NCBI RefSeq assembly: GCF_026410545.1
Contig: NZ_JAPMIT010000002.1
Span: 186,001-250,000 of the forward strand
Direction of reading: 5' to 3'
Origin: Microbacterium sp. STN6
GTDB lineage: Bacteria > Actinomycetota > Actinomycetes > Actinomycetales > Microbacteriaceae
DNA: 64,000 nt
This document shows, piece by piece, positions 1-7,829 of this stretch. Numbering within the stretch: position 1 is the stretch's first letter; each line of letters starts with the position of its first letter. A program made the position numbers and the translations under genes. The notes beneath the pieces are model-generated. The model saw only the letters and a list, made by a program, of their open reading frames with translations. It made no database searches and was not told the origin of the DNA.

Positions 1-241
<241 letters not shown>

Positions 242-245
<4 letters not shown>

Positions 246-1225
246 GCGGCGCTGCCGTCGGTGCTGTCTTCGGCGGTGACGATCCAGGCGTTCGCGGCGC
301 CGGTGCGCGTCAGCCGTGCGGCCAGCAGTTCAGCGGATGCCGCACTCTCCGCCAGCGCAATGATGCACCCGCCGCGGCCGCCCCCGGTCAGCTTCGCCCC
401 CAGCGCTCCGTCGCCCAGGGCGGAATCCACCAGCCGGTCCAGTCGTTCGTTGCTCACGGTGAGCTCGCGCAGCAACTCGTGAACGCGGGTCATGCGTCGC
501 CCGAGGCTCGGGGTGTCGCCGGCCGCGAGATCCTGCTCGGCTCCCTGCGTCTCGGCGGCGATGCCGTCGATGATGCCATGTACGCCACTCTCGTCGCGTG
601 CGAGCAATTCGGCGACCGCAGCGACCGCCTCGCGGGTCGCACCCGGCACTCCGGTGTCGGCGATGACGAAGGTCGCGGGCACGGCTACGGGCAGCGTCTG
701 CACCCGGCCCGCCCGAAAGCGGATGGGCGCGTCGGCGACGACGGCCCGCGCATCCAGGCCGCTTGCGCTGCCGTGCGCGACGGCCTCCGCAGCCTGGATC
801 AGCCGGAAGTGTGTTTGCTCGTCGAGCGCTTCGCCGGCCCACGCCGCTATTCCGGCGCTGATGGCGGAGGCGACGGCGGCGCTGGAGCCGAGGCCACGGC
901 CGGCGGGGATCGAGCCGTCGATGCGCACGGTCAGGTCGGCAGCGGGGCGGTGTAGCGCGTCGAGGGTCTCGGCAATGGCGGTGGCCGGCGCGCCGAGACG
1001 GGCGGGCGCATCCGCTATGGGCCCCGAGTACAGGGCGGATTCGATGCGCACAGGGCCGGGAAGGGTGCGTGCCGACGCCGTGAGGCTCAACCCGGGCACC
1101 GGGAGGGCGATGGCCGGCGCCCCGTACACGACGGAGTGCTCGCCGAACAGGATCACCTTGGCATGCGCGCTCGCGGAGGCGAGCCGGGAATCGAGCAACG
1201 GTGACCGGCCGAGCGTGCGGGTCAT
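242..1225 (-). CDS. mvk: mevalonate kinase
   Basis: A 327-residue GHMP kinase that phosphorylates mevalonate using ATP, the first of the three kinase/decarboxylase steps toward isopentenyl diphosphate. Visible motifs are [14 protein letters not shown] (about residues 22-35), the glycine-rich ATP loop [14 protein letters not shown] (about 107-120) and the C-terminal TGGGRGGC motif. The length fits bacterial mevalonate kinases. The ATG at 1225 is preceded by AGGAGA, a good ribosome binding site. It is the first gene of the minus-strand operon seen here and overlaps mvaD by 4 nt. About 175 bases separate it from the toxin gene, with nothing recognisable in them. Confidence 0.93.
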
Positions 1226-1401
1226 GCTCTGTCTCCTGCTGTGAGTGGCTTCGCGACGCGTTCTCCCGCCACGCTCGTTAGCCGCGGCTCGTGCACAGGA
1301 CGGGAGACCGCCGTGGTCGAGATATCAATCGTATCCATGCTGGCCGAATGCTTGCTGGGATGCACGCGCCTGTCGGTCGGTGCGCCGGTCACGTGTGCCG
1401 G

Positions 1402-1770
1402 TCACCGGCTGGGGAGATCGAGGAAGTCTCCGATCCACAGACGGACCGCAGCCATGCACTCAGCGGATGCGCGCCCGCTGACCCTCGTCAGCCGATCCCG
1501 GCTGACGGTGCGCAGCTGCTCGGTCATCGCCCATGAGTCGGTTGTGAGCCCGGTGTCGCCGCGAATGAGGATGTCATTCGGCCACCCACGATCGACTGTG
1601 GTGATCGGCACAATGATGGCAAGGGTCGTCACGGTCTCGAGGTAATCCGGGCTCGATACGACGAGCACCGGCCGATGGCCGCCCTGCTCCCGGCCTTTGA
1701 CCGGCTCGAGCACCGCCCATGCCACCGAACCGGTCTCGATTTCGGGCGGGTACCCGGGCTCAGACCTCAC
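1402..1770 (-). CDS. PemK/MazF-family type II toxin (putative endoribonuclease)
   Basis: A 122-residue protein matching the PemK/MazF pattern: an N-terminal GSVAWAVLEPVKGREQGGHR region, then RPVLVVSS and IVPITT strands. Members of the family cut mRNA when freed from their antitoxin. The GTG at 1770 starts 5 nt after the antitoxin stop; an upstream extension of the frame lies entirely within the antitoxin gene, so the short start is preferred. The ribosome binding site is weak, consistent with translational coupling to the antitoxin. The catalytic residues cannot be assigned with certainty by eye. Confidence 0.8.
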   Translation of the reverse strand: MRSEPGYPPEIETGSVAWAVLEPVKGREQGGHRPVLVVSSPDYLETVTTLAIIVPITTVDRGWPNDILIRGDTGLTTDSWAMTEQLRTVSRDRLTRVSGRASAECMAAVRLWIGDFLDLPSR

Positions 1771-1775
1771 CGGAC

Positions 1776-2024
1776 TCAGGCACCACGACGCGACAAGTCG
1801 GCGAGCTCGGTGCGCTCCCATTCGGCGGATTCGGCCACGTGTGACGCCCGTGTCTCCGCGCAAGTCTGCGTGATGGCCTGCCGAAGCGAGTCGAAGCGCG
1901 CTCGTCGCTCGGCGAGATCCGCCAGATCGACCAGGTATTCACCGAGTGAGCGGTGCGCCGCCTTCGCCTGTGCCTTGAGGCGGTCTCGGGTGTCGGGGGA
2001 CACCTTGATGGTGGTCATTGTCAT
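1776..2024 (-). CDS. type II antitoxin, ribbon-helix-helix-like, partner of the adjacent toxin
   Basis: An 82-residue protein beginning MTMTTIKVSPDTRDRLKAQA, a short basic strand followed by two predicted helices, as in MetJ/Arc-type antitoxins. The C-terminal part (SHVAESAEWERTELADLSRR) is charged and would be the toxin-neutralising tail. It precedes the toxin gene by 5 nt, the usual antitoxin-first order. A TATACT hexamer sits exactly 6 nt before the ATG at 2024, so the mRNA is probably leaderless; a second in-frame ATG at 2018 is possible. The fold assignment is inferred from sequence pattern. Confidence 0.75.
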   Translation of the reverse strand: MTMTTIKVSPDTRDRLKAQAKAAHRSLGEYLVDLADLAERRARFDSLRQAITQTCAETRASHVAESAEWERTELADLSRRGA

Positions 2025-2038
2025 ACTTTTAGTATACT
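2022..2038 (-). promoter_or_regulatory. toxin-antitoxin promoter and likely autoregulatory operator
   Basis: The palindrome AGTATACT (2031-2038) plus a third half-site (ATACT at 2023-2027, three bases away) overlap the -10 hexamer TATACT and the start codon of the antitoxin. Ribbon-helix-helix antitoxins commonly repress their own operon by binding such short palindromes. The binding role is inferred; the symmetry and the -10 spacing are read directly. Confidence 0.55.
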
Positions 2039-2109
2039 TCGCGTGGAGAATGCCTCCAGTCCGACGCTGTCGAGTGCGATCGCTTTGGGGTGCGGACGCG
2101 AGTGTTGCG

Positions 2110-2128
2110 GCTAAGGTGAGCCTCACGG
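2110..2128 (+). promoter_or_regulatory. weak DtxR/IdeR-like box
   Basis: GCTAAGGTGAGCCTCACGG lies just before the 2139 gene and resembles the actinobacterial iron box TTAGGTTAGSCTAACCTAA, with several mismatches in the right half. It also overlaps the region before the ribosome binding site. The match is partial and could be chance. Confidence 0.25.
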
Positions 2129-2138
2129 GAGGCCCCTC

Positions 2139-2453
2139 ATGTTCAAGCGTCGGCGCAGCGCATCCGCTGCCCGCTTCCGTGACGCCGCCAGCAGTCTGCC
2201 GCCGCTGGGTATCGGCGCCCTCGTTGTCGTGACCTCGCCGGCGGGCGTCGCCGACGAATGGGAGGGTCAGCCCTCCGGCGTCATCGTCGCGACCGGCGAC
2301 AACCAGATCGTGGGTTACCCGGGCATGGTTCCGGTGCACAGCTGGCTCGTCGACTTCGACGAGCTTGCCTACATGAAGGATGGGCGCGGCCCGTTTCAGC
2401 GCGCAACCATCGCCAGCCGCTTCCTTTCCCCGGTTCCAGACGACGTTACGTGA
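2139..2453 (+). CDS. conserved-looking hypothetical protein, 104 aa
   Basis: I do not recognise a family. The 104-residue product has a basic N-terminus (MFKRRRSASAARFRD) followed by a compact, probably beta-rich stretch (IGALVVVTSPAG, GVIVATGDNQIVGYPGM) ending in a polar tail. No signal peptide or membrane helix is evident, so it should be cytoplasmic. The ATG has a strong GGGAGG ribosome binding site a few bases upstream. The stop overlaps the tail of the convergent gene at 2446 by 8 nt. The good ribosome binding site and codon pattern support a real gene. Confidence 0.65.
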   Translation: MFKRRRSASAARFRDAASSLPPLGIGALVVVTSPAGVADEWEGQPSGVIVATGDNQIVGYPGMVPVHSWLVDFDELAYMKDGRGPFQRATIASRFLSPVPDDVT

Positions 2454-3111
2454 CGCGGCCGGCGGCGTGTGCGTCGTCGACGGCGGCGTCGATGCGGGCC
2501 CAGCGCTGCTCGCGCCGTAGTTGCACCAGGTCGACGGCGACGAGCTGGCGCATCCGCTCGGCCCGTTCGCTCTCGTAGTCAGGTTCGCGGTCGGGCGAGT
2601 ATGCGCGCTTGTCGAGTTGGCGGCCGATTTCGCGCGCGACCTCCTGCCAGGCGTCGTCGCGGGCCTCCTCGACGATCGTCGAGGCGAGCTCGACGTCGTC
2701 GGCCTGCTGACGCAGGCGGGAGGCCAGCATGCGGTGCACGGTGGGGCGGCGCCGGTGCTCCTCGTCGAGGATCGCCTCCGAGTCGATCTCGATCGCCCCG
2801 GCGGGAGCGCCCGAGACAGGCTCGGCCGGAGCGAGCAGGCGATCGGCGGTCTGCTCGTTCTCCTGGGCAATCGCGCGCATGCGGCGGCGGGCGAACGAGA
2901 CGAGCATCTCGGAGTCGAAGCGGCTGTCGTCGCGTAGTGCGGCCACGATCACCCGGTTCTTGACCGCCATGCGCACAGAACTCGTGGCGATGAGGGCGCC
3001 CTCTTCCACGACACGCTCAATCGGAGCGAGCGTGAACTGCCGCGGCGCCTGGTAGCGGCCGACGTCGACGCGGCCGGCATTCTTGCGGCGGCGGCGACGA
3101 AAAAGGGGCAC
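2446..3111 (-). CDS. hypothetical protein with basic N-terminus, 221 aa
   Basis: No family recognised. The protein starts VPLFRRRRRKNAGRVDVG and is strongly charged and helical throughout, with many Arg/Glu/Asp residues and no membrane segments. Its C-terminal half (VEEARDDAWQEVAREIGRQL, RAERMRQLVAVDLVQLRREQ) looks like a coiled coil or helical bundle. The GTG at 3111 is chosen because the frame upstream runs into the 20-bp tandem repeats at 3159-3238; a purine-rich GAGAGAA lies just before it. It converges on the 2139 gene with an 8-nt overlap. Cytoplasmic location is inferred. Confidence 0.6.
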   Translation of the reverse strand: MPLFRRRRRKNAGRVDVGRYQAPRQFTLAPIERVVEEGALIATSSVRMAVKNRVIVAALRDDSRFDSEMLVSFARRRMRAIAQENEQTADRLLAPAEPVSGAPAGAIEIDSEAILDEEHRRRPTVHRMLASRLRQQADDVELASTIVEEARDDAWQEVAREIGRQLDKRAYSPDREPDYESERAERMRQLVAVDLVQLRREQRWARIDAAVDDAHAAGRVT

Positions 3112-3158
3112 CCTCCATTCTCTCTCGCGACAGTCCCGGCGCTTATGCCGGCTCGCGG

Positions 3159-3238
3159 TACGCGCTCGCCAGACCCGATATGCGCTCACCGGTCCAGGTA
3201 CGCGCTCGCCGGACCCGATATGCGCTCGCCGGACCCGA
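3159..3238. repeat. four tandem 20-bp units
   Basis: Four consecutive 20-nt units follow one another: TACGCGCTCGCCAGACCCGA, TATGCGCTCACCGGTCCAGG, TACGCGCTCGCCGGACCCGA and TATGCGCTCGCCGGACCCGA. They alternate TAC/TAT at the start, giving a 40-nt higher-order period. They lie between the minus-strand 2446 gene and the 3' end of the MFS gene. No spacers separate them, so this is not a CRISPR. Confidence 0.85.
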
Positions 3239-3264
3239 CAGGAGTGGTCCGAGCAGCGGATTTC

Positions 3265-3282
3265 GGGTCCCGGGACCCACAG
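3265..3282. repeat. GGGTCCC/GGGACCC palindrome between genes
   Basis: CGGGTCCCGGGACCCAC is a perfect palindrome at its core. It shares the GGGTCCCAC/GTGGGACCC word with the larger hairpin cluster at 40061-40134, suggesting one family of intergenic palindromes. It may also serve as a terminator for the minus-strand MFS gene that ends at 3295. Confidence 0.5.
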
Positions 3283-3294
3283 TGCGTCGTGCCC

Positions 3295-4830
3295 CTAGTG
3301 CCCGACCGGCACGCCTTCTGGCTGCTCCGCGGGTTTGCGCACGAAGAACGCCGCCAGAATGGTCAGCAACGAGATGGATGCGCCCACCAGGAACGCCGCG
3401 CGCACCCCGCCGGCGACGGCGGCATCCGTGCCCTCACCCCCGAGCGCCAGGGTTGCACTCTGTGCCGACATGATGGTCACGAACAGGGCCGTGCCCGCCG
3501 CGCCGGCCACCTGCTGCACAGTGCCGACCACCGCGCTCGCGTGCGAGTACAGGTGGGGCCGCACCGAGCCGAGCGCCGCCGTGAACAGCGGCGTGAAGAT
3601 GAACGCCAGGCCGAGGCTGAGCGTGATGTGCGCGGCGAGCAGCATGGCCACCGGCGTGTTCTCGGTGACGAACGCCAGCGACCAGAGCGCTCCGCTGACC
3701 ACGATGGCTCCCGGCACGAGCAGCGCCTGCGTAGGCACCCGGTCGTACAGCCGCCCGACGAGCGGTGCGAGCAGGCCCATGACGAGCCCGCCCGGCAGCA
3801 GCAGCAAGCCGATCTGCAGCGTGTCGAGCTCGAGCACTTGCTGCAGGTAGATGGGCAGCAGAATGATGGTGCCGAACAGCCCCATCATGGCGACAACCAT
3901 CATGCCGATCGAGACCGAGAAGCCCCCGGAGGTGAAGGTGCGCAGGTCGAGCAGTGCGCGATCGCGCCGCTGCAGGAAGAGCTGACGCACGATGAAGGCG
4001 GCGATGCCCACCGCGCCGACGGCGAGCGAGATCCACATGGGTGTGGCCGCCGCAGCCGCTGCCGCCGCACCGTCGCCGGTGCCCGCACCGATGTTGCTCA
4101 GACCGTAGACGAGCCCCGCGAACCCGAATGCCGAGAGCACCACGCTCACGACGTCGATCGGCACGCGGCGGGGCTCGGTGACGTTCTCGACCCAGCGCAT
4201 GCCCACCAGCAGCATGATCGCAGCGATCGGCAGCACGATCCAGAACATCCACCGCCAGGCGAGCGAGTGCAGAATGAGCCCCGAGATGGTGGGCCCGATC
4301 GCGGGCGCGACCGAGATGACGATCGACGCATTGCCCATCACCCGACCGCGCCGAGAACTCGGCACGAGCGTCATGATGGTCGTCATCATCAGCGGCATCA
4401 TGATCGCCGTGCCGCACGCCTGCACGACGCGCGCCGCGAGCAGCACGAGAAAGCCCGGTGCGAGCGCTGCCGCGAGCGTTCCGACCGAGAAGAACGTCAT
4501 GGCGCCGAGGAACAGCGCTCGTGTGCTGAAGCGCTGAATGAGAAATCCCGTGATCGGGATCACGACGGCCATCGTCAGCATGAACGCCGTCGACAGCCAC
4601 TGCACCGCGCGCGCGTCGACCTTCAGGTCGATCATGAGCTCGGGCAGCGCCACGCTCATGATGGTCTCGTTCAGAATCACCACGAACGCCGCCGCGAGCA
4701 GCAGCCAGATGACGCGTGAGTTGCGGCGCTCAAGCAGAGCGGATGCGGCGCCGGCCGACGCCGGCACCGACCCCGTACCGGCCGCCGTGCCGGCGGCCGC
4801 ATCCGTGTTCAGGGCGGTGCGTTCAGTCAC
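3295..4830 (-). CDS. MFS multidrug efflux transporter, DHA2 (EmrB/QacA-like) family
   Basis: A 511-residue inner-membrane protein with about 14 hydrophobic segments, the size and topology of DHA2 proton-drug antiporters. The first helix region (SVALPELMIDLKVDARAVQW) and the following FSTRALFLGAMTFFSVGTLA and RVVQACGTAIMMPLMMTT match the conserved early part of this family. A polar tail and an Ala-rich N-terminal extension flank the core. The GTG at 4830 is preceded by AAGGAG at 8 nt; a longer in-frame start at 4872 lacks such a site. No regulator gene is adjacent. The substrate cannot be read from the sequence. Confidence 0.88.
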   Translation of the reverse strand: MTERTALNTDAAAGTAAGTGSVPASAGAASALLERRNSRVIWLLLAAAFVVILNETIMSVALPELMIDLKVDARAVQWLSTAFMLTMAVVIPITGFLIQRFSTRALFLGAMTFFSVGTLAAALAPGFLVLLAARVVQACGTAIMMPLMMTTIMTLVPSSRRGRVMGNASIVISVAPAIGPTISGLILHSLAWRWMFWIVLPIAAIMLLVGMRWVENVTEPRRVPIDVVSVVLSAFGFAGLVYGLSNIGAGTGDGAAAAAAAATPMWISLAVGAVGIAAFIVRQLFLQRRDRALLDLRTFTSGGFSVSIGMMVVAMMGLFGTIILLPIYLQQVLELDTLQIGLLLLPGGLVMGLLAPLVGRLYDRVPTQALLVPGAIVVSGALWSLAFVTENTPVAMLLAAHITLSLGLAFIFTPLFTAALGSVRPHLYSHASAVVGTVQQVAGAAGTALFVTIMSAQSATLALGGEGTDAAVAGGVRAAFLVGASISLLTILAAFFVRKPAEQPEGVPVGH

Positions 4831-5003
4831 GCGGGGGACTCCTTTATGCGGGGAGGCGCTGGCGCCGGGCAACGGTGGGGCGCAAAGTCGATGCTTTCTC
4901 AGGGAGCGAGAACGAGAGGGTGTCGTTCACTATTCCCGAGGTTGCATCATGTGTCGATTTCAGCCTAGGGCGCACTGCTGACACGCAGCGTACCGTGGGC
5001 CGC

Positions 5004-5717
5004 ATGCGCACCGCCACGCTCGCCACGCTCGGGGGCGACGGCTGGCTGCAGGTCGGCGAACTCATGCTGGCCTTCCTGCTCGCCTCGCTCATCGGCCTGG
5101 AGCGGGAGCTGCGTCACAAGAGCGCCGGGCTGCGAACCCAGGCCATCGTCGGCACCACGGGCGCGCTGCTGATGATCGTCAGCAAGTACGGCTTCACCGA
5201 CGTGCTGATCGCCGGCCACATCGTGCTCGACCCGTCGCGCGTGGCGGCCCAGATCGTCTCGTGCGTCGGCTTTCTCGGCGCCGGTCTCATCCTCACCCGG
5301 CGCGGGGCGGTGCGGGGGCTCACGACGGCCGCCGCGGTCTGGGAATCCGCGGCGATCGGCATGGCCGCGGGCGCGGGCCTCTGGGTTCTCGCCATCGTCG
5401 TCACGGCGCTGCACTTCTTCATCACATACGTCTACACGTTCGTCATCAGGCGCATTCCGGGCACGCAGGAGACCGCCGTGCAGCTTGAGGTTGTCTACGT
5501 CGAGGGCGGGGGAGTGCTGCGTCACATCCTGGCCTCGATCACCGACGAGAAGTGGATGGTGAACCGGCTCGTGCCGCGCGAGCACGGCCACGAGGGGCTC
5601 ACCGCGGTGGCGGTCGACCTCTCGGGTTCGGCGCAGCCGGCGCGCCTCATCGAGCTGCTCGGGGCGCTCGACGGGGTGCGCGGCGTGCAGTTGCTGGCCG
5701 AGGAGGAGCTCGGCTGA
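5004..5717 (+). CDS. MgtC/SapB family membrane protein
   Basis: A 237-residue protein with the MgtC pattern: ELMLAFLLASLIGLERELR, KSAGLRTQAIVGTTGALLM, then VSCVGFLGAGLILTRRGAVRGLTTAA, about five membrane helices, and a soluble ACT-like C-terminus after about residue 150. MgtC proteins are linked to magnesium limitation and, in some pathogens, to F-ATPase control; the function here is unknown. TACCGT lies 7 nt before the ATG at 5004, so a leaderless mRNA is likely. Upstream alternative starts such as GTG 4995 are less consistent with this. It is not in an obvious operon. Confidence 0.85.
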   Translation: MRTATLATLGGDGWLQVGELMLAFLLASLIGLERELRHKSAGLRTQAIVGTTGALLMIVSKYGFTDVLIAGHIVLDPSRVAAQIVSCVGFLGAGLILTRRGAVRGLTTAAAVWESAAIGMAAGAGLWVLAIVVTALHFFITYVYTFVIRRIPGTQETAVQLEVVYVEGGGVLRHILASITDEKWMVNRLVPREHGHEGLTAVAVDLSGSAQPARLIELLGALDGVRGVQLLAEEELG

Positions 5718-5775
5718 CTGCGGCGGGAGCGAGCGAGGGTGGCCGGCATCCGCTCACTCCGTGAAGACTCGGCGC

Positions 5776-6918
5776 TTACGTCGCCAGCACGCCGACCGCC
5801 TCAACAGCCTCGACGACGGATGCCGCGGCCGCCGCCAGCTGCTCGCCCGTCACGTCGGGCGACCACGAGAAGCGCACCGCCGTCTGCGCGAGGACTTCCG
5901 GATACCCGAGCGCGACGAGCACGTGTGACGCCTCGTCGCTACCGGCCGCGCACGCCGAACCGCTCGAGGAGACGACGCCACGGCGCTCGAGCTCGAGCAG
6001 CACCGACTCGCCGCTCGTGCCATCGAACACGAACGAGGCGCTCGCCGGCAGCCGGGACGACGGATGGCCGGTCAGCTGCGCTGCCGGCACCCGGGCGAGC
6101 ACGTGTTCGATGAAGGAATCCCGCGCGTCCCGCGCCGTCTGCGCGTTGGTCTCGCGGCCCTGTTCGACCAGCCGGGCGGCGGTCGCGAGCGCCACAGCGC
6201 CGGCCACGTTCTCGGTGCCGGAGCGGCGGCCGCGCTCCTGCCCGCCGCCGTGCAGCACGGGCTCCAGCGGAAGACGACCGCGCACGAACAGCGCTCCCGT
6301 GCCCTTCGGCGCGCCGATCTTGTGGCCGGAGACGCTGAGGGCGTCGACGCCCAGCTCGCGCACGTCGAGGCTCAGCCAGCCGGCGGCCTGCACGGCATCC
6401 GTGTGCATCGGCACGCCGCGCTCGTGGCAGACGCGGGCGAGTTCGGCGATCCGCTGCACCGTTCCCACCTCGTTGTTGGCGTACATGATGCTCACGAGGG
6501 TGGTGTCGTCGCGCAGGGCGACGGCGAGCTGTTCGGGGTCGACCAGGCCGTCGCGGTCAACGGGGAGCAGGGTCACGGCGAAGCCGTGCATCCGCTTCAG
6601 GTAGTCGACGGATTCGAGCACTGCCTCATGCTCGATCGCGGTCGTGACGATGTGCCGGCCCCGCGGGTTGCCGAGGGCGATGCCCTTGATGGCGAGGTTG
6701 TCGGCCTCGGTGCCGCCGGAGGTGAATGTGACCTCGCCGGCGCGGCAGCCGAGCCAGGATGCGACGGCCGAGCGCGCACCTGCCAGCGCACGCGCCGCCG
6801 ACTCGCCGACCGTGTGATGGCTCGACGGGTTGCCGAAGTCGCCCGTCATGTATGGCCACATCGCCTCGAGCACTTCGCGGCGCACCGCGGTGGTCGCGGC
6901 CGAGTCGAGGTAGATCAT
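5776..6918 (-). CDS. nifS: cysteine desulfurase of the NAD operon (NifS/IscS-like)
   Basis: A 380-residue class V PLP enzyme that takes sulfur from cysteine for Fe-S assembly. It shows MIYLDSAATT at the start, the PLP-lysine motif SGHKIGAPKGTGAL (about residues 195-208) and the active-site cysteine loop SSGSACAAGS near residue 320. It is last in nrtR-nadA-nadB-nadC-nifS and its ATG overlaps the nadC stop (ATGA). In this setting its likely job is to supply sulfur to the 4Fe-4S cluster of quinolinate synthase. That role is inferred from the operon; the enzyme family is clear. Confidence 0.92.
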   Translation of the reverse strand: MIYLDSAATTAVRREVLEAMWPYMTGDFGNPSSHHTVGESAARALAGARSAVASWLGCRAGEVTFTSGGTEADNLAIKGIALGNPRGRHIVTTAIEHEAVLESVDYLKRMHGFAVTLLPVDRDGLVDPEQLAVALRDDTTLVSIMYANNEVGTVQRIAELARVCHERGVPMHTDAVQAAGWLSLDVRELGVDALSVSGHKIGAPKGTGALFVRGRLPLEPVLHGGGQERGRRSGTENVAGAVALATAARLVEQGRETNAQTARDARDSFIEHVLARVPAAQLTGHPSSRLPASASFVFDGTSGESVLLELERRGVVSSSGSACAAGSDEASHVLVALGYPEVLAQTAVRFSWSPDVTGEQLAAAAASVVEAVEAVGVLAT

Positions 6919-7829
6919 GCGGGTGCCGATCGGGGGTTTCGAGGCGTCGGCTCCGCCGGCTCCTCGACCCGCGGCGTCGTCACGTCGACGTCGAGCCCGA
7001 GGTCGAGGCTTCGCACGCTGTGGGTGAGGGCGCCGACCGAGATGACGTCGACGCCCGTGCGCGCGATGTCGGCGACGGTGCCGAGGTTCACATTGCCGCT
7101 TGCCTCCACGATGGCACGGCCTGCCACGAGAGCGACGCCTGAGCGCAGGTCATCCAGGCTGAAGTTGTCGAGCATGATCGTGTCGACGCCCGCCGCGAGC
7201 ACGGGTTCGATCTGGTCCATGCGGTCCACCTCGACCTCGAGGTGCGTGGTGTGCGAGAGCTGCTCGCGCACGCGGCGCAGGGCGTCGGTGACGCTGAGGC
7301 CGCTCTGCGCGGTGAGTACGGCGATGTGGTTGTCCTTCGCCATCACGGCGTCGGAGAGCGAGAAGCGGTGGTTGTGGCCGCCGCCGTTGACGACCGCGTG
7401 GCGTTCGAGGGCGCGCAGGCCGGGGGTCGTCTTTCGCGTGTCGACGATGCGGGCGCGGGTGCCGACGGCGAGTGCCACGTACTGTGCGGTGAGGGTGGCG
7501 ATGCCGCTCATGCGCTGCACGAGGTTGAGAGCGACGCGCTCGGCCATGAGGATCGCGCGGGCGCTGCCGGCAACCTCAGCCAGCCGTGCGCCGGGCTCGA
7601 AGCGCTCGCCGTCGGCCACGTGCAGCGTCGTCTGGATCGCCGGGTCGGCCGCACTCATCGTTGCGGCGAAAACGCGGCCGCCGCTGAAGACGCCCGCCTC
7701 GCGCGCGACGAGGCTGGCCGTGGCCCGTGCGTCGGCCGGGATCAGCAGTTGCGAGGTGATGTCGCCCCACGGAGCGTCCTCGGCAAGCGCGGCCGTGACG
7801 ACGGAGTCGATGATCTGGTCGGTCAGCAT
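6915..7829 (-). CDS. nadC: nicotinate-nucleotide pyrophosphorylase (carboxylating)
   Basis: A 304-residue quinolinate phosphoribosyltransferase that turns quinolinate and PRPP into nicotinate mononucleotide, CO2 and pyrophosphate. Motifs include EDAPWGDITSQLL near the N-terminus, RIVDTRKTTPGLRALE, VNGGGHNHRFSLSDAVMAKDNH and VEASGNVNL, covering the phosphate- and carboxylate-binding Arg/Lys/His residues. The ATG at 7829 overlaps the nadB stop by 7 nt; the longer frame upstream is only the nadB gene read in another phase. Fourth gene of the NAD operon. Length is normal for the family (about 280-300). Confidence 0.95.
   Translation of the reverse strand: MLTDQIIDSVVTAALAEDAPWGDITSQLLIPADARATASLVAREAGVFSGGRVFAATMSAADPAIQTTLHVADGERFEPGARLAEVAGSARAILMAERVALNLVQRMSGIATLTAQYVALAVGTRARIVDTRKTTPGLRALERHAVVNGGGHNHRFSLSDAVMAKDNHIAVLTAQSGLSVTDALRRVREQLSHTTHLEVEVDRMDQIEPVLAAGVDTIMLDNFSLDDLRSGVALVAGRAIVEASGNVNLGTVADIARTGVDVISVGALTHSVRSLDLGLDVDVTTPRVEEPAEPTPRNPRSAPA

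Noticed and set aside
1776-2870. 364-aa minus-strand frame that would fuse the antitoxin to upstream sequence
   Set aside because: The upstream part lies opposite the 2139 gene and inside the 2446 gene region; the leaderless promoter at 2031-2036 marks the real start.
3159-3238. Possible CRISPR array
   Set aside because: Units follow directly with no unique spacers, and no cas genes are present.
5776-6918. Housekeeping IscS or SufS instead of an NAD-operon desulfurase
   Set aside because: No isc or suf genes are nearby and it overlaps nadC, so a role linked to NadA is preferred.
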